NCBI RefSeq assembly: GCF_003219815.1
Contig: NZ_QJVD01000008.1
Location: 1-64,000 of the forward strand
Reading direction: 5' to 3'
DNA: 64,000 nt
Source of the DNA: Arthrobacter livingstonensis
Lineage (GTDB): Bacteria; Actinomycetota; Actinomycetes; Actinomycetales; Micrococcaceae
Every line of letters begins with the position of its first letter. Positions within the stretch are counted from its first letter, which is position 1. This document shows positions 8,007-16,157 of the stretch, piece after piece. The notes under the pieces are model-generated. The model saw only the letters and a list, made by a program, of their open reading frames with translations. It was not told where the DNA came from and searched no databases. The translations under genes were made by a program, and so were the position numbers.

Positions 8007-9611
8007 ATGGAAGCTCTGGACATTGCCAGGTGGCAGTTTGGGATCGTCACGGTCTACCACTTTTTGATGGTGCCGCTGACCATCGGGCTGGGGCTGCTGG
8101 TGGCCGTGCTGCAAACCTCTTGGCACCGCACCGGGAAGGAAGAGTACCTGCGCGCCACGAAGTTCTGGGGCAAACTGTTCCTGATCAACTTCATCATGGG
8201 CGTGGCCACGGGGATCGTCCAGGAATTCCAGTTCGGCATGGCCTGGAGCGAATACAGCCGCTTCGTGGGGGACGTCTTCGGCGCTCCGCTTGCCATGGAA
8301 TCGCTGCTGGCGTTCTTCGTTGAATCCACGTTCCTGGGCCTGTGGATCTTCGGGTGGAAGAAGCTGCCCGCCAAGATCCACCTCGCCTGTCTTTGGATCG
8401 CCGTGTCCGGCTCCGTTGTCTCCGCCTACTTCATCCTGGTGGCCAATTCCTGGATGCAGCACCCCGTCGGCGTGCAGATAGTGGACGGCTACCCGCACAT
8501 GGTCGATGCCTGGGCGGTCTTCACCAACAACACCGCGCTGGTGGCGTTCTTCCACACCATCACCGGCGCCCTTGCCGTGGCCGGCAGCTTCCTGCTCGGC
8601 ATTTCCTGGTACCACCTGTGGAGGCGGCGCCACGACGGCATTGACACCGTCGACGCGACGGGGCGCGTGGTGGTCGGCGAATCGGACTCCATCCCCGGCA
8701 GGGACAAGAAGGACCACTCCCTGTGGATCAAGTCCCTGCGCTTTGGCGCCGTGGTGGCCATGATCGCCTTTGCCGGATCCGCAGTTTCCGGTGACTTGTC
8801 GGGCAAGCTCATGTTCGAGCAGCAGCCCATGAAGATGGCCGCCGCCGAGGCCGCCTGCCACGACGGCACCAGCTTCTCCATTCTGTCCATCGGCGACCTG
8901 AGCAGCCGCGACTGCTCCAAGGTGGTGGCCGTGATGGAGGTCCCCGGCATTCTGTCCTTCCTGGCGCACAGCGACTTCACCACCGACATCAAGGGCGTGA
9001 ACACGCTTGTGCCCGAATACCAGGCCAAGTACGGCACCAACCTGCCGGACAATCCCATCTACGGGGACCGCGCAGGGCAGCCCATCAACTACGTGCCCGT
9101 CATGCCCGTCACCTACTGGGGATTCCGGATGATGATCGGTTTTGGTGGCCTGGCGGCCATGGCCGCGGCCGTGGCACTATGGGCCACCCGCAAGGGCACC
9201 GTCCCGCGGCCGCGGTGGCTCATGCGGCTGGCCCTGGTGGGCATCCTGGCCCCGTTTGGCGCGAACGCCGCTGGCTGGATCTTCACCGAAATGGGCCGGC
9301 AGCCGTTTGTGGTGGCGCCCAATCCGTCCATGTCCGGCATCGACCAGGTGTTCATGTTCACCGCTGCCGCCGTGTCCCCGGGTGTCTCGGCGGGGGAGAT
9401 GATCTTCTCCCTGGTGGCCCTGGGCACCGTGTACGCCGTGTTGCTGGTGGTGGAGGTGGTGCTGCTGACCAAGTACGTCCGCGGCGGCGTGCCGTCCGCC
9501 ATGCCCGAGCTTGGCCATCCAGGAGGCTCCGGCGGAAAGGACGAGGACGACGCCGGGACGCACCCCGACGGGGAGGGGGACGGGGACGATGTGCTTGCGT
9601 TTGCCTACTAG
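8007..9611 (+). CDS. cydA: cytochrome bd quinol oxidase subunit I
   Basis: This is the haem-bearing subunit of the high-affinity terminal oxidase that reduces oxygen to water with quinol electrons, in the cytoplasmic membrane. The 534-residue protein opens with ARWQFGIVTVYHFLMVPLTI, which contains the conserved His near residue 18. It continues with the typical helices (ESLLAFFVESTFLGLWIFGW; NTALVAFFHTITGALAV), a periplasmic quinol loop and a late TEMGRQPFVV motif. The ATG at 8007 is preferred to the TTG just before it because GAGGGA lies 6 nt upstream. It is first in cydA-cydB-cydDC. Two BlaI-type dyads precede it. The C-terminal tail is acidic and non-conserved. Confidence 0.96.
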   Translation: MEALDIARWQFGIVTVYHFLMVPLTIGLGLLVAVLQTSWHRTGKEEYLRATKFWGKLFLINFIMGVATGIVQEFQFGMAWSEYSRFVGDVFGAPLAMESLLAFFVESTFLGLWIFGWKKLPAKIHLACLWIAVSGSVVSAYFILVANSWMQHPVGVQIVDGYPHMVDAWAVFTNNTALVAFFHTITGALAVAGSFLLGISWYHLWRRRHDGIDTVDATGRVVVGESDSIPGRDKKDHSLWIKSLRFGAVVAMIAFAGSAVSGDLSGKLMFEQQPMKMAAAEAACHDGTSFSILSIGDLSSRDCSKVVAVMEVPGILSFLAHSDFTTDIKGVNTLVPEYQAKYGTNLPDNPIYGDRAGQPINYVPVMPVTYWGFRMMIGFGGLAAMAAAVALWATRKGTVPRPRWLMRLALVGILAPFGANAAGWIFTEMGRQPFVVAPNPSMSGIDQVFMFTAAAVSPGVSAGEMIFSLVALGTVYAVLLVVEVVLLTKYVRGGVPSAMPELGHPGGSGGKDEDDAGTHPDGEGDGDDVLAFAY

Positions 9612-9669
9612 CGTCACCGCCCCTTCCCAATGGCTTTCACTATCCATGCCTGGAACTAAGGACTAAACG

Positions 9670-10737
9670 ATGGATTTTCTTCCCACCCTGTGGTTTGTTC
9701 TCATTGCCGTGCTGTGGACCGGATACCTCTTCCTGGAGGGGTTCGACCTCGGCGTGGGCATGCTCATGAAGGTCTTTGCCCGGGACGAAAAGGAGCGGCG
9801 CCTGCTGCTGAACACCGTCGGCCCCGTCTGGGACGGCAACGAGGTCTGGCTGATCACCGCCGGCGGCGCCACCTTTGCGGCCTTCCCATTCTGGTACGCA
9901 TCGCTCTTCTCCAGCCTGTACATCCCGCTGGTGTTTGTCCTGCTCGCACTGATCTTCCGGGCAGTGGCCTTTGAATACCGTGGCAAGGTCCACCGTGATT
10001 CGTGGCGCCGCACCTGGGACTGGGCCATCGCGATCGGTTCCTTCACGGCTGCGTTCGGCATCGGTGCCATGCTGGCCCTGACCACCACTGGCCTGCCGCT
10101 GAACACCAACGGCGACCGCGTGGGCGGGCCCTTTGCCTGGTTCACCTGGCCGGGCATGCTGGGCGGCGCGGCCGTGGTGGGCTTCTGCCTGATCCAGGCC
10201 TCGGCCTTCCTGGCCCTGAAGACCGACGGCGAGATCCGCCACCGTGCGCGCGCCGCGGTCCGCCGCTGGATGCCGCTTGGGCTGCTTCCGCTGGCCGCCT
10301 GGGCGATCCTGGTGTCCGCGCAAAACGGCAAGTGGTTCAGCTGGCTCCTGATTGCCCTGGCCGTCATTGGCGCGGTAGTGTCCTGGCTGGCCAACCGGGC
10401 TGGCCGCGAAGGCGTGAGCTTCCTGGCCATGGGCGGGTTCCTTCTGGCCGGCAGCGCCGCAATCTTCAGCGGCGTTTTCCCGGTTGTCCTGCCGTCAACG
10501 CTTGACGCCGCCTGGAATCTGACGGTGGCCAACGCGTCGTCGTCGCCCTACACGCTGGGGCTGATGTCCATCGTGGCGGCCGTGGGCCTGCCGCTGGTGC
10601 TGGCCTACCAGGCATGGACCTATTGGATCTTCCGCAAGCGCATCAGCGTGGCCCACCTGCCCGAACCGCATGACTTTGCCCCCGCCGTCGGGCTGGGGGA
10701 GACGGCGTCAGCCGGGTCAGCGGCAGGGGCGCTCTAG
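9670..10737 (+). CDS. cydB: cytochrome bd quinol oxidase subunit II
   Basis: This is the second structural subunit of the bd oxidase, a 355-residue polytopic membrane protein. It shows the family hallmarks: an N-terminal helix LWFVLIAVLWTGYLFLEGFD, then GVGMLM, then NTVGPVWDGNEVWLITAGGA. The last of these is a conserved loop required for haem binding by the complex. The start has AAGGA about 8 nt upstream. It lies 58 bp after cydA and one base before the cydDC start, so the three genes are almost certainly co-transcribed. Confidence 0.95.
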   Translation: MDFLPTLWFVLIAVLWTGYLFLEGFDLGVGMLMKVFARDEKERRLLLNTVGPVWDGNEVWLITAGGATFAAFPFWYASLFSSLYIPLVFVLLALIFRAVAFEYRGKVHRDSWRRTWDWAIAIGSFTAAFGIGAMLALTTTGLPLNTNGDRVGGPFAWFTWPGMLGGAAVVGFCLIQASAFLALKTDGEIRHRARAAVRRWMPLGLLPLAAWAILVSAQNGKWFSWLLIALAVIGAVVSWLANRAGREGVSFLAMGGFLLAGSAAIFSGVFPVVLPSTLDAAWNLTVANASSSPYTLGLMSIVAAVGLPLVLAYQAWTYWIFRKRISVAHLPEPHDFAPAVGLGETASAGSAAGAL

Positions 10738-10738
10738 C

Positions 10739-13700
10739 ATGGCCCGCCCCCAACTGCCCCCGGGAAAGAACACACGCACGGCCCTCGCCAGCCTGGCGGG
10801 GATGGCGGCACTGAAGGCCGTGGCACTGGTGCTGCTCATGGCTGCCCTGGCGCACGCACTGGCCCGCTGGGCTGGGGGCACCCAGCCCGACCTGGCACGG
10901 CTGGCCGTGCAGGGATCGTTGGGGGCAGTCCTCCTGGGGGCTGCGGCATGGGGCCAACAGGTCCTGGCCCGCCGGGCCGCCATGGGCACCAAGGAAGAAC
11001 TGCGCGCCAAGCTCATGACACACCGGCTGGGCGGAGCTAAAGGGAGCGGGAACGGGAGCGCGGGCACGGGCGCGGACGGGATGCTGGCAAGCCGCGGCCT
11101 GGACGGACTGGACAGCTACTTCACCGCCTACCTGCCAGCCCTTGTCGGCTGCGCCGTCCTGCCCGCCGTGGTGGGGCTGCAAATCCTCCTCACCGACTGG
11201 GTCAGTGCGCTCATTGTGGCCCTGACCGTGCCGCTGGTGCCGGTATTCATGATCCTGATCGGCTTTCACACCCAGGACCGGGTGGAACTGGCCGCCCGCG
11301 GCCTCGACCGGCTCTCCAACCACCTGCTGGAGCTGGCCCGCGGCCTGCCCGTGCTGGTGGGCCTGCGCCGTGCCGGGGCGCAGCGCCAGGCACTTGCCGA
11401 CGTCTCGGAGAAGTACCGCAAGTCCACCATGGCCACGCTGCGCACGGCATTCCTGTCCTCCATGGCACTGGAATTGATCAGCACCATCTCCGTGGCCCTC
11501 GTGGCGGTGTTCATTGGCGTCAGGCTCGTCGCCGGTGACATGACGCTCGAGGCGGGCCTGCTGGCCCTCATGCTGGCGCCGGAGTGCTTCCGGCCGCTGC
11601 GCGACGTCGGCGCCGCCCACCACGGCAGCGAGGACGGTGTGGAGGCCCTGCGCCGCGTCAATGAAATCCTTTACGCCGGAACAGGTGCCGTGCCTGCCGG
11701 GGCCGTGCCCGACGCCGCGACTGCCATGCCTGCCGGCGCACTGCGCGACGCCGCCTTGGGCGCTGGGGCAGGGCACGACGGCGGTGGTCCCGCCCTGCGC
11801 GCTGCCGCGCTGCACGCTGAAGCAGGGCACGACGCCGGAGTCCCCGTCCTGCGCGCCGCACGCCTTACCGTGGCGTACCCGGGGCGGAGGGAGCCGGCGC
11901 TGTCGGCCTTTACAGCCAGCATCCCCCGCGGCGGCGTCCTGGTTCTGGACGGCCCCAGCGGCACGGGCAAGTCCACGGCCCTGGCCGCCATGGCCGGGCT
12001 GCTGGGAGAAGCGGAGGTCGGCGGCGGGCTGCATCGTCCGGCGGCCGACGCCATCGTGTGGGTTCCGCAGCACCCCGTGTTCACGGAGGATACCGTGGCG
12101 GAAGAGGTGGCCCTCTATGCCGGGGGCCCGTCCGGCGTGCCGGTTCCCGCTGCCGCCGTTGCCGCCGCACTGTGGCGGGTCAACGCCGGACACTTGTCCG
12201 GGCGGTCGCCGCTGGACTGCAGCCCGGGTGAGCTGCGGCGCGTGGCCGTGGCCCGGGCCCTGGCCCGGATTGCCGGGGATCCCGCCGTGGAACTGGCCCT
12301 GCTGGACGAACCCACCGCCCACCTGGACCCGGTGTCTGCCCGGGCCGTCCAACAGGCGCTTGCGTCACTGCGCGGGACCGTGGCCCTGGTGGTGGCCACG
12401 CACGACCCCCTGCTCGCGACCCTGCTGCGCGGCCCGGAGATTGATCCTGCAGACATCATCGATCCCACCGATGCCGACCGGGCCCGGGCAGCCTCGCCCT
12501 TCGCGGCTGCAGCTGCCACTGCTTCAGCCCTGCCGGCGCCAGGCCAGTTGCCAGGTTCAGCGCCTGGTCTGACGCCCGGCCCTGCTCCCAAGCTGACATA
12601 CGACTCAGCACCCGTGCGGTTTCAATGGCGGTGGCTGCGGCACCTGCCCTGGCGCTCCCCGCGTTTTGCGGCCGGGGTGCTGGTGTCCGTGCTCGCCACC
12701 TTGAGCGCCGCGGCGCTGTCCGGCATTTCCGGCTGGCTGATTGTATGGGCCGCAGCCCAGCCGCCCATCATGTACCTGATGGTGCTGATCGTGGGCGTGC
12801 GTGCCTTTGGCGTGGGCCGCTCCGTGCTGCGCTACAGCGAACGGCTGCTGACCCACGACGCGGTATTCCGCTGGGCCGCGGAACTGCGCCTGAAATTGTG
12901 GGACGCGCTGGGCTCCGACGTGCGGCACTGGGGACGGTTGACGCGCTCGGGCGGGTCGCTGGGCACGCTCATCTCCGATGTGGACGAACTCCGCGACGCC
13001 CTGCCGCGGGCCGTGGTCCCCATTCCGTCCGCCGTTTTGTCGTTCCTGGCCGTGCTTGCCGCGACGCTGTGGCTGGTGCCGCAGGCCGCCGGCGTCGTGG
13101 CGGTGCTTGGAGTGCTGGGGCTGCTGGTGCTGCCCGTGGCGGTTTACGCAGCGCAGCGCAAGGCCTCGGCGGCGGCGGCCGTACACCGTTCCTGGCTGGC
13201 CAGCCGGGCCACCACACTGTTTGCCGCCGCCGGACAACTGTCCGCCAACGGGGTGGGCGGGGTGCAGGCGCGCACGTTTGCCGCCCGGGACCTCACCGTC
13301 TCCGCGCCGCTGCGCCGGTTGGCCTGGGCCAACGGTCTGGGGCAATCGGCCGTTGCAGCCCTGACCTCCCTGGCCGCGGTCGCCGTGGCTGCCACCGCCA
13401 TTGGCTCCGGGGCCGACCCCCGCGCCGCCGCCGTTGCCGCGCTGCTCATGCTGGCCCTGACGGAACCGCTGGGACAGTATGTGGAAGCGGTGGAGCAGTT
13501 GCCCGTGCTCGGTGCCATGCTGGCCCGGACCATGCCGATGCTGGACGGTGCGCCCGCCGGCATGGCGGACACGCCTGCCACCGGGGCCGAGCCTGCCGGC
13601 GGACCATGCGGCCCGCCCGTTACGTCACTGCGCGTCGACAACGTCACGGCACGGTACCCGGACGCTCCGGAACCGGTGTTTGAACGCATCAGCGGAGGCA

Positions 13701-14302
13701 CCGAACAAGGCAGGTGGTGGACCGTCAGCGGGCCGTCCGGCTCGGGCAAGTCGACCCTGCTCGCCGTGCTGCTGGGGTTCCTGAAGCCGGAACGGGGCAG
13801 CTACACGCTCAATGACGCCCACGCCACCACGGCGTCGCTGCGGCAGCTGGCGTGGTGCCCGCAGGAGCCGTACCTGTTCAACTCCACCCTGCGCTCCAAC
13901 CTCGCCCTGGCCCGTCCCGCAACGGACGCGCCAGCGGACACCGAGTTGGAGGACGCCCTGGAGACGGTGGGCCTGGGCCCCTGGTACCGTGGCCTGCCCG
14001 ACGGACTGGGCACGCGCGTCGGCCCGGGCGGCCACCACCTGTCCGGCGGGCAGCGGACCCGGGTGTCGGTGGCCCGCACGCTCGTGGCGGGGGCCGCCGT
14101 CGTGCTTCTCGATGAGCCAACGGCGCATCTGGGCGTGGACGAGTCCGCGGAACTCGTCGCGGACCTTCGCGGGGCGCTCTCCGGCGCCGCCGTGGTCCTG
14201 GTGACGCACGACGGCGAACTTGCCGCGGGCGGCGATTCCCACCTGGTGCTTTCGGCCGGGAGCGGCCGGGAAGGCATGGTGCGGCGGGAAGCGGGCGTCT
14301 AG
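10739..14302 (+). CDS. cydDC: CydDC fusion, thiol (cysteine/glutathione) ABC exporter for bd oxidase assembly
   Basis: One 1187-residue protein joins the two halves of the heterodimeric CydDC ABC exporter. In bacteria with separate genes, CydDC exports reductant to the periplasmic face and is needed for cytochrome bd maturation. Each half has an ABC membrane domain followed by a nucleotide-binding domain. NBD1 has DGPSGTGKST near residue 405 and LLDEPTAHLDP, but its signature reads CSPGELRRVAVARAL rather than LSGGQ. NBD2 has SGPSGSGKST near 1000, a canonical LSGGQRTRVSVARTL and LLDEPTAHL. An Ala/Gly/Pro/His-rich, repetitive stretch lies at about residues 316-373. The ATG at 10739 lies one base after the cydB stop. 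Fused cydDC is common in actinobacteria. Confidence 0.94.
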   Translation: MARPQLPPGKNTRTALASLAGMAALKAVALVLLMAALAHALARWAGGTQPDLARLAVQGSLGAVLLGAAAWGQQVLARRAAMGTKEELRAKLMTHRLGGAKGSGNGSAGTGADGMLASRGLDGLDSYFTAYLPALVGCAVLPAVVGLQILLTDWVSALIVALTVPLVPVFMILIGFHTQDRVELAARGLDRLSNHLLELARGLPVLVGLRRAGAQRQALADVSEKYRKSTMATLRTAFLSSMALELISTISVALVAVFIGVRLVAGDMTLEAGLLALMLAPECFRPLRDVGAAHHGSEDGVEALRRVNEILYAGTGAVPAGAVPDAATAMPAGALRDAALGAGAGHDGGGPALRAAALHAEAGHDAGVPVLRAARLTVAYPGRREPALSAFTASIPRGGVLVLDGPSGTGKSTALAAMAGLLGEAEVGGGLHRPAADAIVWVPQHPVFTEDTVAEEVALYAGGPSGVPVPAAAVAAALWRVNAGHLSGRSPLDCSPGELRRVAVARALARIAGDPAVELALLDEPTAHLDPVSARAVQQALASLRGTVALVVATHDPLLATLLRGPEIDPADIIDPTDADRARAASPFAAAAATASALPAPGQLPGSAPGLTPGPAPKLTYDSAPVRFQWRWLRHLPWRSPRFAAGVLVSVLATLSAAALSGISGWLIVWAAAQPPIMYLMVLIVGVRAFGVGRSVLRYSERLLTHDAVFRWAAELRLKLWDALGSDVRHWGRLTRSGGSLGTLISDVDELRDALPRAVVPIPSAVLSFLAVLAATLWLVPQAAGVVAVLGVLGLLVLPVAVYAAQRKASAAAAVHRSWLASRATTLFAAAGQLSANGVGGVQARTFAARDLTVSAPLRRLAWANGLGQSAVAALTSLAAVAVAATAIGSGADPRAAAVAALLMLALTEPLGQYVEAVEQLPVLGAMLARTMPMLDGAPAGMADTPATGAEPAGGPCGPPVTSLRVDNVTARYPDAPEPVFERISGGTEQGRWWTVSGPSGSGKSTLLAVLLGFLKPERGSYTLNDAHATTASLRQLAWCPQEPYLFNSTLRSNLALARPATDAPADTELEDALETVGLGPWYRGLPDGLGTRVGPGGHHLSGGQRTRVSVARTLVAGAAVVLLDEPTAHLGVDESAELVADLRGALSGAAVVLVTHDGELAAGGDSHLVLSAGSGREGMVRREAGV

Positions 14303-14311
14303 GCTGGGGAA

Positions 14312-15295
14312 ATGCCACTTGCACCGGATGATTCCTTGCCCACTGCCGACGGACTGGTGTTCCGTCCCCTGGCGCCAACCGACCTGGAGGCGTGGCTGGC
14401 GCTGATTGTGCGGATTGCCGCGGCCGAGCGCGCTCACTGGCACGAGACCCGATCCGAACTGGCCGTGTTCTTTGAAGACACGGTCAATCCCGCGGCGGAG
14501 AACACCCTTGCCGGGGTTGAGAGTTCCGGTGCCTTGCGGGCGTTCGCCCGGGTGTCAAAGAACCCCTCGGGCACCAAGGCCGCAGTATTTGGCGGCGTCG
14601 ACCCGCAATGGCAGCGCCGGGGGATCGGGGCAGCCGTGCTGGCCTGGCAGGAAGCCCGGGTCCGGGCCAGGTTCGCCGCCGACGGCGTCCCGAACCCGCT
14701 GGTGCGTACCTACACGGAGGAGGACAACCCGTCCCACACGGCACTGTTGCGCCAGGGTGGCTACTCGGTGACCCGGTACTACTCCGAGATGCTGCGTCCG
14801 CTGGCGGAAATTCCCGTGGTGCCGGCCCCCGCGGGCCTCCGCATCGAGCCGTTCACTCCTGACTTGGCCGAGGCCGTGCGGCTGGCCCACAACGAAGCCT
14901 TTGCCGACCACTGGGGCTCGGAGCCGCGCAGCGTCCAGCAGTGGGGATTCCTGCTCCGGAACGAGGACCTCAGGACCGACTGGTCGGCGGTGGCGCTCGA
15001 CGACGCGACGGGCGCGGTGGCTGGTTACCAGCTCTCCATGTACGACCCCGAACGGTTTGACAGGGAGGGCCGGTGGGAAGGCTACACGGAGCTGCTGGGC
15101 GTGCGCCGGGCCTGGCGCGGCCGCGGGATTGCCCCTGCGCTGCTGGCCGACGCCATGGCCAGGTACAAGGCCGCGGGGATGGATCACGCGTGCCTGGACG
15201 TCGACACCGAAAACCCGACCGGCGCCCTGGGGCTGTACCAAGGCATGGGCTACCGGCCGCTGCGGCGCACGCTGGCGTGGGACAAGCTCCTTTAG
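14312..15295 (+). CDS. twin-domain GNAT acetyltransferase
   Basis: 327 residues contain two GNAT folds in tandem. The first spans about 12-155 with acetyl-CoA loop WQRRGIGAAVL, the second about 172-325 with WRGRGIAPALLADAMARYK and the late DTENPTGALGLYQGMGY. The tandem layout resembles mycothiol synthase (MshD) and other actinobacterial twin GNATs, but nothing identifies the substrate. The start ATG at 14312 lies 9 bp after cydDC. TAGGCT at 14300-14305 lies 6 nt upstream, so the gene may have its own leaderless promoter inside the end of cydDC. It ends 4 bp from the convergent DinB gene. Confidence 0.85.
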   Translation: MPLAPDDSLPTADGLVFRPLAPTDLEAWLALIVRIAAAERAHWHETRSELAVFFEDTVNPAAENTLAGVESSGALRAFARVSKNPSGTKAAVFGGVDPQWQRRGIGAAVLAWQEARVRARFAADGVPNPLVRTYTEEDNPSHTALLRQGGYSVTRYYSEMLRPLAEIPVVPAPAGLRIEPFTPDLAEAVRLAHNEAFADHWGSEPRSVQQWGFLLRNEDLRTDWSAVALDDATGAVAGYQLSMYDPERFDREGRWEGYTELLGVRRAWRGRGIAPALLADAMARYKAAGMDHACLDVDTENPTGALGLYQGMGYRPLRRTLAWDKLL

Positions 15296-15299
15296 CGCG

Positions 15300-15818
15300 T
15301 CAGGCGTCGACGTCGTGGAGGTGGTGGATCACGTCATGGAGGAAGTAGCCGGACAGGGTAAGCACGGTAAACTCCGCGCCGTTGCTGCGCAGCCCGCTGC
15401 GCCCCCACAGTTCCGGCGGGACCGACGCAAACGCCGATGCGGCGTCCTCGCCGTTTTGGACCAATTCACGGGACACCTGGTCCGGGTCCAGCGAGGCGTA
15501 ATTGCCGTCCAAGGCGGCCCGGTCCTGGTCCCAGTTGGCAAAGGTGGGGAAGTCCTGCGACAGCATTAGCTCCAGCCGGCCGTCGAACACGTCAAAGACG
15601 TCCCGTACATGGGCGGCGTATTCCAGCACCGACCACGTGGAATCGTTCGGGCGGACTTCCGCATCCGCACGCTTCAGTGCCTGCTCCCAGCGCGGCAGGA
15701 CGGCCGGAATGGTGGTGGCAACTGTGGCGGGTGTGGTGCTTGAGGCGCTGAAACCGCACTCGGGACACGGCTTTTCCAGCACCCATGTCCAGTCTTTTTC
15801 GTCGGGAATGATCGGCAT
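15300..15818 (-). CDS. DinB-family protein
   Basis: 172 residues with a short N-terminal segment containing CPECGFSAS, then the four-helix DinB/YfiT-type bundle: STWSVLEYAAHVRDVFDVF with a metal-ligand His, and the final SGYFLHDVIHHLHDVDA with several His residues. Such proteins are metal-binding and often thiol-dependent transferases in actinobacteria. The substrate here is unknown. TAGACT at 15825-15830 lies 6 nt before the ATG on the minus strand, suggesting a leaderless transcript. That promoter lies just in front of a 48-bp tandem repeat array. Confidence 0.82.
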   Translation of the reverse strand: MPIIPDEKDWTWVLEKPCPECGFSASSTTPATVATTIPAVLPRWEQALKRADAEVRPNDSTWSVLEYAAHVRDVFDVFDGRLELMLSQDFPTFANWDQDRAALDGNYASLDPDQVSRELVQNGEDAASAFASVPPELWGRSGLRSNGAEFTVLTLSGYFLHDVIHHLHDVDA

Positions 15819-15834
15819 GGGGCCAGTCTATGCC

Positions 15835-16155
15835 GCCTCGGCAGTGGGAGGGCGTGGGTGGGCCCACGCGCCCGAGGGGCCCGCCTCGGCAGTGGGAGGG
15901 CGTGGGTGGGCCCACGCGCCCGAGGGGCCCGCCTCGGCAGTGGGAGGGCGTGGGTGGGCCCACGCGCCCGAGGGGCCCGCCTCGGCAGTGGGAGGGCGTG
16001 GGTGGGCCCACGCGCCCGAGGGGCCCGCCTCGGCAGTGGGAGGGCGTGGGTGGGCCCACGCGCCCGAGGGGCCCGCCTCGGCAGTGGGAGGGCGTGGGTG
16101 GGCCCACGCGCCCGAGGGGCCCGCCTCGAGCTTGCGAGTGGTGGGAGGGCGTGGG
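15835..16155. repeat. 48-bp minisatellite, six identical copies plus a degenerate partial copy
   Basis: Units begin at 15835, 15883, 15931, 15979, 16027 and 16075 (start of unit: GCCTCGGCAG). The six full copies are identical by eye. A seventh from 16123 diverges after GCCTCG and fades out near 16155, at the stop codon of the topoisomerase A gene. Each unit holds the palindrome GTGGGCCCAC and a CGAGG...CCTCG stem. The period is divisible by three, so several spurious ORFs run through the array. It lies between the minus-strand parC-like gene and the DinB gene promoter. Confidence 0.95.
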
Positions 16156-16157
16156 GA

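Noticed and set aside
15835-16155. CRISPR array
   Set aside because: The units are contiguous and identical with no unique spacers, and no cas genes are present.
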